A stretch of 64,000 nt of DNA from Arcicella aquatica (GCF_034928825.1 NZ_JAYFUL010000001.1:186001-250000), one strand, 5' to 3'. Shown: positions 44,701 through 53,128, counted from the stretch's first letter. The notes: generated from the letters alone by a model not told the origin. Numbers and translations: made by a program.

Positions 44701-44998
44701 TTATAATAATTTCTTCAAAAATCTTCAGTTAACTGGCTTCACTGATGTTGGTTCTGCTTGGACAGGTGCTAGTCCATTCTCTAGAAGAAATGGTTTTAAT
44801 ACCATCGTAAAAGGGCCTTCTACTAACCCATTTCAAGCAACAGTAACGGATTTTCGTAATCCATTCTTGGTTGGCTATGGTGTAGGTGCAAGAACTACCA
44901 TACTAGGATATTTTGTAAAGTATGACTTGGGCTGGGGGCTAGACAATAAAGAGATACAAAGTCCAATTTCTTATATAACTTTGGGATATGATTTTTAA
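41744..44998 (+). CDS. Outer-membrane protein: degenerate peptidase, propeller, barrel
   Basis: A 1084-residue exported protein (signal peptide ending LAQ). Residues 20-280 resemble a peptidase-MA/gluzincin domain, but the expected HExxH reads KEVAH (about 143-147), so the first zinc ligand is missing; a WYMSG segment follows. Residues about 300-520 show PD40/TolB-like propeller repeats (KISPDGAFIAYSRNE, DISDNGSTVVLSA, FTSNRLKDS). A Thr/Pro-rich linker (about 610-690) leads to a C-terminal barrel (about 720-1084) ending in TLGYDF with a terminal aromatic. This is an inactive peptidase joined to propeller and pore. The function is unknown. It lies 17 bp before the CotH gene, so they are co-transcribed. 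Confidence 0.7.
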   Translation: MRKLLPIIFILTTFCSLAQNFLPTQEPFGKNRIQYRPFKWKVLASQNFEIYFYEGGQQTATLAVQLAESEFDRITEILGYSPFTKTKIFVYNATQDLNQSNVGLNLSSEREIREENLAKSRIEIAYSGNAESFKKHITKEVAHVFVHDMLYGGSIKESLQNSLLLSVPEWYMSGITAYISEGWNTEVDTYMRDAINNKYLKRPNLASGRESELIGQSIWTYIAEKYGKDNIANILNLTRIIRNEQTSISSTIGVPFSRFLKDWREYYSVMNDAINNSNYQALKYDLKIDESKFNSFDKISKFKISPDGAFIAYSRNELGKSSIEILDVKTKKKALLLTAGYKTLKQSVDYNTPLLSWTKGGSLAVIYENQGDVVLSVFTDITEKDLTGKFFTRKVLSDFDQVQDFDISDNGSTVVLSAISKGQNDLFLYDIPRGKVQQLTNDLYDDLSPQFVGSAGKIIFTSNRLKDSLDIDKGTYKQVNNHFNLFLHEGKPKQETVKRLVDSLGTITRPIVSDGSTVYFLSDERGIKNIYRLTAGDSTVTQVSNFRNNIEDFDYTASTNSLIYKFLEKNQDIIAYQAQADFSPKTNVPYTLRNVRLYGINQAAYNPVKPTTPSSTPTTETANTAVKTPKLILDKGEIDTNDYTFDITSVPKNSGQNSTEAPKNDKRNKVEKIILAKQNRKENIKIKAPTDYNNPFVVNNTDLDFMVDPLPQRGFGLKGTINMNDLLENHHLQGGIFITPNLKNSDLWGEYSYLANRIDYSVRFDRRSISEETSSTINKYHFNRISVAASYPINTNTRITATPSFTTNRFLNLVDLTTPDGFSSYLGGKIELVYDNTISHGVNMLEGTRFRARIEHYTGLANSMDGYNRIYLDLRHYLKLGKGTIIAARLSGGHSFGNSPKQTVMGGMDNWLGIQYQDRSGDTKNPFNPLTANTKEPQIDNKDIFLLDYATSLRGFNINKLSGTSHLLFNFEVRLPIAKYLYSGPIYNNFFKNLQLTGFTDVGSAWTGASPFSRRNGFNTIVKGPSTNPFQATVTDFRNPFLVGYGVGARTTILGYFVKYDLGWGLDNKEIQSPISYITLGYDF

Positions 44999-45015
44999 AA
45001 TATCCTAAAGTTTAT

Positions 45016-46665
45016 ATGAATAAGTCAATTTGTGTATTATCTATTTTATTGTCGTTTAGTTTCTATTCAGGGAATAGTCAAATTTTGACGACTTCAAATC
45101 TTCCTATTTTAAAAGTCAATACCAAAGGAAGAAATATTGTTGACGAACCCAAAATATTAGCAACAATGCAGCTAATTCATAATGAAAAAGGGGGGCAAAA
45201 CAATGTAAATGATATTCCTAATGTTTACAACGGACTTATTGGTATCGAACTAAGGGGATCTTCTTCTCAAGACCTTTTCCCTAAAAAACCTTATGGCTTT
45301 GAAACATGGGCAGATACCACTGGTAAAAGTCGTAAAATTAGTTTTCTCAATTTTCCCGAAGAATCAGATTGGGTGCTTAACGCCACTTATAATGATAAGA
45401 CTTTGATGCGTGATGTATTGACGTATGACTTAGTCAATAAAATGGGTAGATATGCTACACGTACTCGTTACTGCGAAATGCTGGTGAATAATGACTATCA
45501 AGGTTTGTACATTTTGATGGAAAAAATCAAAAGAGATAAAAATCGGGTTGATATTTCTAGCTTAAAAATAACCGATAATACTGGCGACGATGTGACGGGA
45601 GGCTATATTTTGAAATTAGATAAAACTTCTGGCTCTCCTTCTAAAAACTGGACTAACAATACTACCACTCCTTTCGGGAACTACAAAACATTTTTTCAGG
45701 TAGAATATCCAAAATATGCGGATATTAGCCAACCTCAATTCGACTACATCCAAAAATATGTCAATGATTTTGAAGCAGCTTTGCTAGCACCAGATTTTAA
45801 GAGTCCACAAGCAAAATGGCGTGAAATGTGCGATTTAGATACGTTTATCGACTATTTCTTGATTACTGAATTTGTCAAAAATGTAGATGGATACAGATTA
45901 AGCACATTTTTCTATAAAGAAAAAATCACAAAAGGCGGTAAATTGAAAATGGGACCTGCCTGGGACTACAATCTAGCCTTTGGCAATGCTGATTATTATG
46001 ATGGCTATAAATCTACGGGCTGGCAATACAAGGTTAATGAAATTGCTTTGCCTAAAGGTGATATATACCCTGCTCCCTTTTGGTGGCAACAATTAGCTCA
46101 GGATTCTATCTTCAAAACCAAAACAGTAAAACGCTGGGAAGCACTTCGTAAAACTACCTTCAATACTGAAAACATTAATAAATGGATTGATTCTACTGCC
46201 AGTGGGTTAGAGCCAGCCATGAAAAGAAATTTCAATAAATGGCCTAATGTTTTGGGTAAGTATGTATGGCCCAATTATTACGTAGGTTCTACTTATCAGG
46301 ATGAAGTCAATTGGCTAAAAGAATGGATTAGAATACGGACTTTGTGGTTGGATACACAATTTCAAACATTTGCCTTGACATTAGGCAATGAAAATATGGC
46401 AGAAAGAGAGCAACCTATTAGAGTATTCCCCAATCCGATAGAAAGCCAAACAACGATTGATTATCAGGTATTTAAGAAAGGGAATGTTTCAATCATTTTG
46501 TATGACATCAACGGTAAAACAATAAAAACCTTAGTAGATGAAATACAGACAAGCAATACTTATCAGCTATCGGTGAGCTTAGAAAACCTTTCTGCTGGCA
46601 CTTATATATTAAATTATTTATTAGACGGCATCCCTGTTGAAAGAGTGAAATTGTTAAAAAAATAA
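45016..46665 (+). CDS. Secreted CotH-family protein with T9SS sorting domain
   Basis: A 549-residue secreted protein. It has a signal peptide (about 1-22) and a CotH kinase-like domain (about 35-430, with VLNATYNDKTLMRDVLTYDL and GPAWDYNLAFG). The C-terminal T9SS sorting domain covers about 460-549 (RVFPNPIESQTTI ... LSAGTYILNYLLDG ... VKLLKK). CotH domains act as atypical protein kinases in Bacillus spores; in Bacteroidetes secreted members the activity is unproven. The T9SS domain directs it across the outer membrane, where it is attached or released. It follows the propeller/barrel gene in one operon. Confidence 0.87.
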   Translation: MNKSICVLSILLSFSFYSGNSQILTTSNLPILKVNTKGRNIVDEPKILATMQLIHNEKGGQNNVNDIPNVYNGLIGIELRGSSSQDLFPKKPYGFETWADTTGKSRKISFLNFPEESDWVLNATYNDKTLMRDVLTYDLVNKMGRYATRTRYCEMLVNNDYQGLYILMEKIKRDKNRVDISSLKITDNTGDDVTGGYILKLDKTSGSPSKNWTNNTTTPFGNYKTFFQVEYPKYADISQPQFDYIQKYVNDFEAALLAPDFKSPQAKWREMCDLDTFIDYFLITEFVKNVDGYRLSTFFYKEKITKGGKLKMGPAWDYNLAFGNADYYDGYKSTGWQYKVNEIALPKGDIYPAPFWWQQLAQDSIFKTKTVKRWEALRKTTFNTENINKWIDSTASGLEPAMKRNFNKWPNVLGKYVWPNYYVGSTYQDEVNWLKEWIRIRTLWLDTQFQTFALTLGNENMAEREQPIRVFPNPIESQTTIDYQVFKKGNVSIILYDINGKTIKTLVDEIQTSNTYQLSVSLENLSAGTYILNYLLDGIPVERVKLLKK

Positions 46666-46675
46666 ACAGCTACTT

Positions 46676-47188
46676 TCAACTTGGTTTATAAAAAGCGACT
46701 GATAAACGAGGTTGTAATTTAAACAACATAGTAGAAAGTCCTTCGCTAAGATTTTGCAGATGTTCATCTAAAGAAATCAAATAGTGACCATCCCAAATAT
46801 CAATTAAAGAAACCAAAGGAGTATAAAACGTTATGCCTATTTCATGAGCTTTGATGTCTTTAATACTGGAATCGATAATATCCATTTGGTAGTTATTGAA
46901 GGGCATAAAGTTATTACCAAGGTTATCTGCCAAGTGATATATTTTACCCTTCCATTGTAGGATATAGGGATGAGCTGCCATGCTTACCAAAAAATGTAGT
47001 TTTTCAGCATTTTCGTCTTTACTAAGTATTTCTTTGAAGGTGAGTAGCGGCTCGTTCTTATTATTATAAAGCTGAGATTGCATCAAAAATTCTTGATAGG
47101 TACTTTCCCAGATATATTTCTCCCATGCTGTGCGCGAGTGTTGATTAATAACAATCCTAAACGCAAATCTTACTTGTCCTTGTGGCAT
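46676..47188 (-). CDS. Hypothetical protein of unknown family
   Basis: A 170-residue protein I cannot assign. It is enriched in aromatic residues and begins QGQVRFAFRIVINQHSRTAWEKYIWESTYQEFL, an amphipathic start without export signal. There is no recognisable motif, but the charge distribution and lack of low-complexity runs speak for a real gene. It converges on the CotH gene with a 10-bp gap. Its promoter region is interrupted by MITE-like copy 2, which lies 12 bp before its start codon. Confidence 0.6.
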   Translation of the reverse strand: MPQGQVRFAFRIVINQHSRTAWEKYIWESTYQEFLMQSQLYNNKNEPLLTFKEILSKDENAEKLHFLVSMAAHPYILQWKGKIYHLADNLGNNFMPFNNYQMDIIDSSIKDIKAHEIGITFYTPLVSLIDIWDGHYLISLDEHLQNLSEGLSTMLFKLQPRLSVAFYKPS

Positions 47189-47196
47189 TATTTGAT

Positions 47197-47362
47197 ATAG
47201 AAGCTGTTTAAACTTTCCCTTTCGGGTTAAACTAAGTCTTTTAGAATAGCTTGTTCCAAAATTTACTCAACGTAGCGATGCTATACTTTGCAAATTTTGA
47301 AAAAATCAATTCAAAAATACAATACTTTCACCTAAGAAACGAAACGTTTAAACAGCTTCATA
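47197..47362 (-). mobile_element. MITE-like element copy 2 (160 bp, TSD ATA)
   Basis: The element is at 47200-47359, inverted relative to copies 1 and 3. ATA at 47197-47199 and 47360-47362 forms a 3-bp direct repeat. One terminal inverted repeat is less conserved than in the other copies. It lies directly upstream of the unknown 170-aa gene and could influence its expression. Confidence 0.9.
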
Positions 47363-47370
47363 ATTTAAAA

Positions 47371-47404
47371 AAGAGGTCTGGAAAGTATTATCCAAAACCT
47401 CTTT
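47371..47404 (-). terminator. Terminator after the intradiol dioxygenase gene
   Basis: On the minus strand AGAGGTTTTGGA and TCCAGACCTCT pair around an AT-rich loop, followed by TTTTTT. It lies 24 bp past the stop codon. Confidence 0.75.
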
Positions 47405-47427
47405 CATGAATATGAATAGTTAATTGC

Positions 47428-48165
47428 CTAAGCCTTTACATAAATCGTATGAACCAATACATATCCATCTGCTACACTGCCTGTTACTGTTGACATTTCA
47501 TTAGTAAAACCATCTCCAAAAACATTATCTGTAGCATTTTTAGTATCAGCTTGTCCATGACTGGCATAAACGCCTTGTGCATAGACTACGGCACTAATAT
47601 TCTCAGGAAATGCAATTTGTGTAACCAACAAGGATGTACCCGATGCATTATATACATGCACATGGATATGTGGCGCTCTTCCCGAATACCAGCCCGGATA
47701 GATACTTTTGAAACTAGCCACACCAGTACTATCAGTAGTTTGTCTTCCTCTTAAAAAATGCACAGAAGTATAATTCGTTTTTTGCATACCCGTTCCTCCG
47801 TATTCTGAATACTCACCTGCGGCATCACAATGCCAAATATCTGTAATAGCGTTGGCTAAAATATTACAGCTATTATTTACATTTCTGATGACAATATTTA
47901 TTGTGAGCGGAGTACCTGTTCTGTCCGAAGTAATGTCTTTAATAACTAACGTAGCAGGAGACTTTGTAGGAAAAGGACCTTCTGTCTCAGAATTTGTGAC
48001 TGAACAACTTGACGGTGTAACTGTAGTATCTACAGTACCACTTGTGGTTGTCGTAGTTGTATTAGCAACTATATCATCTTCTTTGCAGGCTGTTATTAAG
48101 GGAACGGCTATCGCTACGGCACCTAAAGAGCCAAAGCTTTTTCTTAAAAAATCTATTCTTTTCAT
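47428..48165 (-). CDS. Intradiol ring-cleavage dioxygenase-like lipoprotein
   Basis: A 245-residue lipoprotein with lipobox ITAC at residue 27 and a Thr-rich linker (35-50). The catalytic fold is that of intradiol (protocatechuate 3,4-dioxygenase beta-like) enzymes: GPFPT at 64, a tyrosine ligand in DAAGEYSEYG (Y119/Y122), and PGWYSGRAPHIHVHV with Y160, H166 and H168 as the other iron ligands. Being lipid-anchored and exported is unusual for ring-cleavage enzymes, but exported members exist in Bacteroidetes and fungi. The substrate is unknown. It is followed by a strong terminator. Confidence 0.8.
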   Translation of the reverse strand: MKRIDFLRKSFGSLGAVAIAVPLITACKEDDIVANTTTTTTSGTVDTTVTPSSCSVTNSETEGPFPTKSPATLVIKDITSDRTGTPLTINIVIRNVNNSCNILANAITDIWHCDAAGEYSEYGGTGMQKTNYTSVHFLRGRQTTDSTGVASFKSIYPGWYSGRAPHIHVHVYNASGTSLLVTQIAFPENISAVVYAQGVYASHGQADTKNATDNVFGDGFTNEMSTVTGSVADGYVLVHTIYVKA

Positions 48166-48235
48166 TTGATCAACATTTAAGGGGGTTCATCACAGAATAC
48201 ACCATTTAAGAAAGCTTTATTGCCTGGCCTAAAAA

Positions 48236-48922
48236 TTAATTTAAACGAACTTCCATCAATAAGATAATTGCATTGTTTGAAAGAGCCTCAAATTCTATCT
48301 TGGTATCAATAGCTAAGTTCCATAAAGCCAGTCCATCTTTCTTTTCTAAAAGCCTGTTTTGTACTTCAAAAGCACCTTCAATTACGAAAGCAAACAAGCC
48401 ATTGGCAGGATTTTCCAATTGATAAACTCCCTCATTGCGTCCATCATATTGACCAATGGCAATTGGGATAGTGCCAGACCCAAAACTTAATAATTGATTT
48501 TTATTTTCAAGCGAAAGATTAATAATATCATTTGTACTAGCGAGTGAATCAATATCGCTAATACTTATTTGTATTTGTAAAAAATTGATTGATTTATCAG
48601 GATAAGGGTTATCAAGGATAACTACATCGCCTATCTTTCTTGTAAGTATCATTACTTGCCCAGCAACAATATATTCTGGCTCTTGATGACCTCTGATAGC
48701 TAAGCCACCAACAATAGGAAGAAGGATTAAGACAGCATCTTCTTTTAGAAAGAAAATGAAATGCGTCTGTTCTGGCCCAAGCACTTCATCATTCAATACT
48801 TTTAAGTTTCCAAAAGGGCACTCATCATTAAAAGTATGAAACCTTTTGAAGCTTCCTCCAACAGTAAGTCCTCTTTTTTCAGCAAGGTATATTCTAGCTT
48901 CGTTTTGTTCTAGCATGATCAA
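48236..48922 (-). CDS. Pirin-like bicupin protein
   Basis: A 228-residue protein with two cupin halves. GGSFKRFHTFNDECPFGNLKVLNDEVLGPE resembles the start of the pirin family. The second half carries IEGAFEVQNRLLEKKDGLALWNL, the pirin C-terminal pattern. The His-rich metal motif of canonical pirins is incomplete (RGHQEPEYIVAGQV retains only part), so activity such as quercetinase is doubtful. It lies between the CDGSH gene (83 bp) and the dioxygenase (70 bp) on the same strand. Confidence 0.68.
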   Translation of the reverse strand: MIMLEQNEARIYLAEKRGLTVGGSFKRFHTFNDECPFGNLKVLNDEVLGPEQTHFIFFLKEDAVLILLPIVGGLAIRGHQEPEYIVAGQVMILTRKIGDVVILDNPYPDKSINFLQIQISISDIDSLASTNDIINLSLENKNQLLSFGSGTIPIAIGQYDGRNEGVYQLENPANGLFAFVIEGAFEVQNRLLEKKDGLALWNLAIDTKIEFEALSNNAIILLMEVRLN

Positions 48923-49005
48923 TGAAACGTTATTTATCTTTCTTCAACAGAGAATACATCAAACTTGACAAGCATATTGCTTTTGAAATGATACGTCTTG
49001 TTTAA

Positions 49006-49428
49006 CTAACCTTCAAAAGCAATTTTCGCATGTGCACCATCACAATAAGGTTTATTGCTCGACCCTCCACAACGACAAAAGGCAGTTGTTTGGCTTTTCA
49101 TGGATTCATTGCCCTCGTTATCTTTTACGGTTAAGTTTCCATAGACCAACAATGGCCCGTTTGCGAGTACTTCTACTAATGTACTTGCTGTAGATTGGTT
49201 TTCTTGTTTATCTTCATCATTCATAAAGTAGCTTAAAGCACTAGAAGGGCAAGCTTTTACTTGTTCAACAATCGTATTAGTATCTTCATTTTCTAGTGTT
49301 ACCCACGGACGTTTCCTAGGATTAAAAACAGTAGGCAAGCTTTTGAAGCAAATGGTAGAATGGATACATTTTGAAGGTTGCCAAACCACGGTTACTTCTC
49401 CGTTTGAATATTTCTTCTTGATTTCCAT
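49006..49428 (-). CDS. Fe-S protein: mono-cluster domain plus CDGSH zinc-finger-like domain
   Basis: A 140-residue protein with two Fe-S modules. The N-terminal part (about 1-70) carries C21, C27 and C60 in the Fer4_19-type arrangement (PSKCIHSTICF ... VKACPSSAL). The C-terminal part is a CDGSH domain with ligands C118, C120, C129 and H133 in FCRCGGSSNKPYCDGAH, which binds a labile 2Fe-2S cluster with one His ligand. The pair of modules occurs in bacterial relatives of mitoNEET. Its role (electron or cluster transfer, redox sensing) is not established. No signal peptide is seen. It is divergent from proA. Confidence 0.87.
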   Translation of the reverse strand: MEIKKKYSNGEVTVVWQPSKCIHSTICFKSLPTVFNPRKRPWVTLENEDTNTIVEQVKACPSSALSYFMNDEDKQENQSTASTLVEVLANGPLLVYGNLTVKDNEGNESMKSQTTAFCRCGGSSNKPYCDGAHAKIAFEG

Positions 49429-49526
49429 GAATATATTGGGCTTTGTTCAAACGATATTACAAAAAATCCTGATACATTCTAAAAACTTTGCGAACTTTAC
49501 ACTGAATTTTGTTAATCAGAAAAACA

Positions 49527-50801
49527 ATGGAACTTGAAACTTTAGCACTTCCAAAAACAATCATTCCGCTTTTAGAGAAAACCCATGCGGCATCTGGAGA
49601 AATGAGACGTTTGACGGATGAAAAGAAAAAAGCAATTCTGGAGCGTTTGGCAGTGGTTTTATTAGAAAACAAAGCTCAAATCATCGCTGAAAATTTGAAA
49701 GATTTAATCCGTATGGATTTATCTGACCCTAAGTATGACCGACTGGTATTAAACGAAAGTCGTATTGAAGCTTTGGCAGAAAGCATTAGAGAAATAGCGG
49801 TACTCCCCGACCCTTCAGGTGCAACTTTATTAGAAAAAACCTTAGATAACGGTTTAAAAATCAAAAAAATAGCTGTTCCGATGGGTGTAATCGGAATTAT
49901 TTATGAAGCACGCCCTAATGTAACGGTTGATGTAACGGCATTATGTATTCGTTCTGGAAATGCGGTGGTATTACGTGGCGGTTCGGATGCTTTTGATACC
50001 AATTCATACTTGTTGAGCTTGATTCATCAAGTTTTAAAAGAATTTAATATCAATCCAGCTTGTATTACGCTCTTACCAACCGACAGAGCATTGGTAAAAG
50101 AATTATTGACAGCTACTCGTTTTGTGGATTTAATTATTCCACGAGGTTCAGCCTCTTTGATTCAATTTGTGCGTAAAAATTCGTTAGTGCCTACCATCGA
50201 AACGGGTGCGGGTGTTTGTCATACTTATGTAGAAAGCTCGGCAGATTTAGCAAAAGCCATAGAAATTGTAGCCAATGCTAAAATATCAAGACCATCGGTT
50301 TGTAATTCATTAGAGACCATTATTATTGATGAAGCCATTGCTCCTACTTTTTTGCCTTTAATTGTTCAGGATTTTGCTAAAGCTGAAGTAGAGATTTTTG
50401 CTGATGAAGTATCTTTCGATGTATTGTCAAAAAGCAATTATCCTTATTTACAAAAAGCCCAAGACGATGATTTTGGTAAAGAATTTACTGATTTTAAATG
50501 CTCTATCAAAACTGTTAAAAACATTGAGGAGGCTTTGGAACATATCCGTAAACATTCAACCCGCCATTCAGAGGCTATTCTAACTACTAATGAAAAGCTT
50601 GCTGAACTATTTACTACTGAAGTAGATGCCGCTGCGGTTTACACCAATGCATCTACCCGTTTTACTGATGGCGGACAGTTTGGATTGGGAGCTGAAATCG
50701 GAATCTCAACTCAAAAATTACATGCACGTGGGCCATTTGCTTTAGAAAAATTAGTGACTGAGAAATGGGTGATTACAGGTGACGGACAAGTAAGATGGTA
50801 G
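49527..50801 (+). CDS. proA: Glutamate-5-semialdehyde dehydrogenase
   Basis: A 424-residue gamma-glutamyl phosphate reductase, which makes glutamate 5-semialdehyde for proline. KKIAVPMGVIGIIYEARPNVTVD and LCIRSGNAVVLRGGSDA are ProA-typical. The catalytic Cys lies in SRPSVCNSLETIIID, and the oxyanion/NADP region in IIPRGSASLIQFVR. The longer frame uses a TTG six codons earlier, and I prefer the ATG at 49527. proB is not in the window. Confidence 0.96.
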   Translation: MELETLALPKTIIPLLEKTHAASGEMRRLTDEKKKAILERLAVVLLENKAQIIAENLKDLIRMDLSDPKYDRLVLNESRIEALAESIREIAVLPDPSGATLLEKTLDNGLKIKKIAVPMGVIGIIYEARPNVTVDVTALCIRSGNAVVLRGGSDAFDTNSYLLSLIHQVLKEFNINPACITLLPTDRALVKELLTATRFVDLIIPRGSASLIQFVRKNSLVPTIETGAGVCHTYVESSADLAKAIEIVANAKISRPSVCNSLETIIIDEAIAPTFLPLIVQDFAKAEVEIFADEVSFDVLSKSNYPYLQKAQDDDFGKEFTDFKCSIKTVKNIEEALEHIRKHSTRHSEAILTTNEKLAELFTTEVDAAAVYTNASTRFTDGGQFGLGAEIGISTQKLHARGPFALEKLVTEKWVITGDGQVRW

Positions 50802-50872
50802 TGTGCATATAAATTGGTATTTCGAAGAAAATAAATAAAGGGGTGGCTCGTCCATCCCATCTCGTTATTATT

Positions 50873-51652
50873 ATGAAAATTGAAGCCTACCAAGTATCAG
50901 AAGTAATCAACTTAAAAAAGTTTAGAAACGAATATACCAACGAACCTTTGTTGTTTAATAATTCTGAACTTTTTTATAAACAAGAAGAAAATAAATACTG
51001 CTATTTACTAAGTTATGGTGTGGTTGTATTTGGCGGATTTAATGATTTAGAGAAAAGTGCGTTTCTGAAATTTGTAAAAACTTTTGCCGAAGACCTTGTC
51101 ACCGCAAAGTTTGAAGAAAACTTTCACCTTCAAATGGAGGCTCAAACAGCCCTTATTCTTCGTCATAATTCTATTACTATTCCCGAAATCACTGAAGATT
51201 CTATTAGAATTGTAATGCTTAATATCGGGCAGTCGGTGGCCTTAGATTATTATGAATTTTTGACGCTAGAAATTTTTCAGGATTCTCAGAAATTCACTGA
51301 CGAACTTGAACAAACGGGTACGTTCAGTCATTCAAAAAAGGATTTATTGAAATTTATCGGCAGAACCCTCAACATTAAAAATAGTATTATCGATAATCTT
51401 TACATTTTTGATGCGCCAGATATCGTATGGGAAAATGAAGATTTAGAACGTATAGACAAGGGGTTAAAAAGAAATCTTGATTTAAAAATGCGTTATCAAG
51501 ATATTGACTACAAACTAAAGATTGTTCAGGAAAACCTAAAGCTCTTCACAGATTTATTACAAAACCGAGAAAGCACGCGATTAGAATGGATTGTAATTAT
51601 CTTGATTCTGATAGAAGTTTTTGACATTTTGGTAAAAAAGTTTTTTGATTGA
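50873..51652 (+). CDS. RMD1/YagE-type (DUF155) protein
   Basis: A 259-residue protein of the DUF155 family, related to yeast Rmd1 and human RMND1, proteins linked to mitochondrial and endosomal membranes. The conserved N-terminal block includes YCYLLSYGVVVFGGFNDLEK, and the C-terminal tail has EWIVIILILIEVFDILVKKFF, a membrane segment near residues 238-258. The bacterial function is unknown. The start at 50873 is chosen because the preceding ten codons look like untranslated leader. It follows proA by 71 bp on the same strand. Confidence 0.78.
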   Translation: MKIEAYQVSEVINLKKFRNEYTNEPLLFNNSELFYKQEENKYCYLLSYGVVVFGGFNDLEKSAFLKFVKTFAEDLVTAKFEENFHLQMEAQTALILRHNSITIPEITEDSIRIVMLNIGQSVALDYYEFLTLEIFQDSQKFTDELEQTGTFSHSKKDLLKFIGRTLNIKNSIIDNLYIFDAPDIVWENEDLERIDKGLKRNLDLKMRYQDIDYKLKIVQENLKLFTDLLQNRESTRLEWIVIILILIEVFDILVKKFFD

Positions 51653-51738
51653 GTTACCGTATAATAAAAAACAAGCGAAATAATCCACTAATAATCAACC
51701 TATTAAGAAAAATAATTGCTTTTTTATCACGTAATTTA

Positions 51739-51769
51739 TTTGTAGATTACTTTTTCTACTTTATCTTTG
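51739..51769 (+). promoter_or_regulatory. Promoter of the first PorT-type barrel gene
   Basis: TTTG (51739-51742) is separated by exactly 19 nt from a perfect TATCTTTG (51762-51769). A start around 51775 leaves a 5' leader of about 45 nt before the ATG at 51821. Confidence 0.82.
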
Positions 51770-51820
51770 TACAGTATTATATATTATTTTACACTCATAC
51801 ATTTAAAATAACCCACACAA

Positions 51821-52417
51821 ATGAAAAAAACGTTTCTACTCATCTTAAGCTTAATCGCTTTCTCTTACGCCTCTAAAGCTCAAACTCGTTTTGGTATCAA
51901 AGGCGGTGTCAATTTTGCTAATACTACAAACTCTATAGGAGGAATTTCTGTATCTGGAAGTTCAATTACGTCTTTTCATGTTGGAGGTGTACTAGAATCT
52001 AGATTATCTGAAAGAGTCTTTATTCAACCTAATTTGTTATTTTCTCAAAAAGGGACTAGTATAGAAATATCTGGCTTGGGTTCTGGAAAAGATACTTATA
52101 GTTATCTTGAACTTCCTGTAAATGTACTATATGAAGTAGCAGATTATTTCACGCTTGGCGGTGGACCATATTTAGGTTATGCCCTAAGTGCAAAAACTAC
52201 CTCTGGAGGAGTTTCTCAAGACATAGAATTTGGAGCTGGTGGCATGAAACGCTTAGATTATGGTTTAAATTTTACTGCTGGTTATGAAGTAATTGATGGT
52301 TTAACAATAAGTGCTAACTATTCATTGGGTCTTGCAAATATTGCTGACATAAATAATGTTACAATTAAAAATAATGTAATTGGTATTTCAGTTACTAAGT
52401 TTTTTGGTGCTAAATAA
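51821..52417 (+). CDS. Small outer-membrane beta-barrel protein (PorT-type), copy 1
   Basis: A 198-residue outer-membrane protein with a signal peptide (cleavage after KAQ) and the family start RFGIKGGVNFANT. The rest alternates strands with glycine turns and ends KFFGAK. The family (outer membrane beta-barrel / PorT-like) includes proteins of the gliding/T9SS apparatus, but most members, like this one, are of unknown role. It has its own promoter and a terminator (52430-52478) before the paralogous next gene. Confidence 0.8.
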   Translation: MKKTFLLILSLIAFSYASKAQTRFGIKGGVNFANTTNSIGGISVSGSSITSFHVGGVLESRLSERVFIQPNLLFSQKGTSIEISGLGSGKDTYSYLELPVNVLYEVADYFTLGGGPYLGYALSAKTTSGGVSQDIEFGAGGMKRLDYGLNFTAGYEVIDGLTISANYSLGLANIADINNVTIKNNVIGISVTKFFGAK

Positions 52418-52429
52418 TTATAATAATTT

Positions 52430-52478
52430 AATATTCAAAAAGCTCAGCAAATTTGTTTTGCTGAGCTTTTTGAATATT
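52430..52478 (+). terminator. Terminator between the two barrel genes
   Basis: AATATTCAAAAAGCTCAGCA pairs with TGCTGAGCTTTTTGAATATT around a short loop; inside is a GC-rich core GCTCAGCA / TGCTGAGC. It lies 13 bp after the first stop codon, inside the misleading long frame of the second gene, which supports the later start. Confidence 0.88.
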
Positions 52479-52520
52479 AAGGCATTTATTATTTTTAAAT
52501 CCTCTCAATTAATTATTATA

Positions 52521-53105
52521 ATGATCAATAAAATTCTATTAGTAATACTTCTTATTACCTGCATATTTACTTCAAAAGCCCAAACGAGAATAGGTATCAA
52601 GGGTGGAGCTAATATAGCCAATGTTTACGCAACTTCAGGAAATGAATCAAGCTCTGGAGACGCTATCACTACTTTTCATATTGGTGCTTTATTAGAAAGT
52701 AGATTTACTGATAAAATTCTTTTTCAGCCTAATCTTTTATTTTCACAGAAAGGTTTTTCTGAAAAGCCTACCAATAAAGCTACTGTAAATTATATTGAAC
52801 TTCCAGTAAATCTCTTGTATGAAATAAGTAGGAATCTCACTTTTGGAGGTGGAATATATGGTGCCTATGCTATCAATGGCAAAGGAACATTAAATGGTAA
52901 AAGCTATGATTATGATTTTAGTAAAGGCAAAGCAAACCGTTTTGATTTAGGTGTAAACCTAATCGTTGGATATGAAGTGATAGATGGAATAAGACTCAAT
53001 GTAAATTATACACATGGTTTTGCCAATACTGTCGACAACGTAAATCTAAATATTACTAACAGAGTTTTGGGTTTTTCAGTAATAGCACTTTGGGGAGAAA
53101 GATAA
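52521..53105 (+). CDS. Small outer-membrane beta-barrel protein (PorT-type), copy 2
   Basis: A 194-residue paralogue of the preceding gene with a signal peptide (ending SKAQ) and RIGIKGGANIANV. The upstream extension of the longest frame (47 residues) runs through the terminator at 52430-52478, so the ATG at 52521 is the true start. Shared blocks include LFQPNLLFSQKGFS, NYIELPVNLLYEIS and GYEVIDGIRLNVNYTHG. Its own promoter is not obvious. It ends with an 11-bp hairpin terminator. Confidence 0.8.
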   Translation: MINKILLVILLITCIFTSKAQTRIGIKGGANIANVYATSGNESSSGDAITTFHIGALLESRFTDKILFQPNLLFSQKGFSEKPTNKATVNYIELPVNLLYEISRNLTFGGGIYGAYAINGKGTLNGKSYDYDFSKGKANRFDLGVNLIVGYEVIDGIRLNVNYTHGFANTVDNVNLNITNRVLGFSVIALWGER

Positions 53106-53128
53106 ACCATCATACTTTATAAGTTTTA

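Noticed and set aside
51649..51876. 75-aa plus-strand open frame after the DUF155 gene
   Set aside because: It overlaps the promoter (51739-51769) and the start of the barrel gene, and its product is low-complexity.
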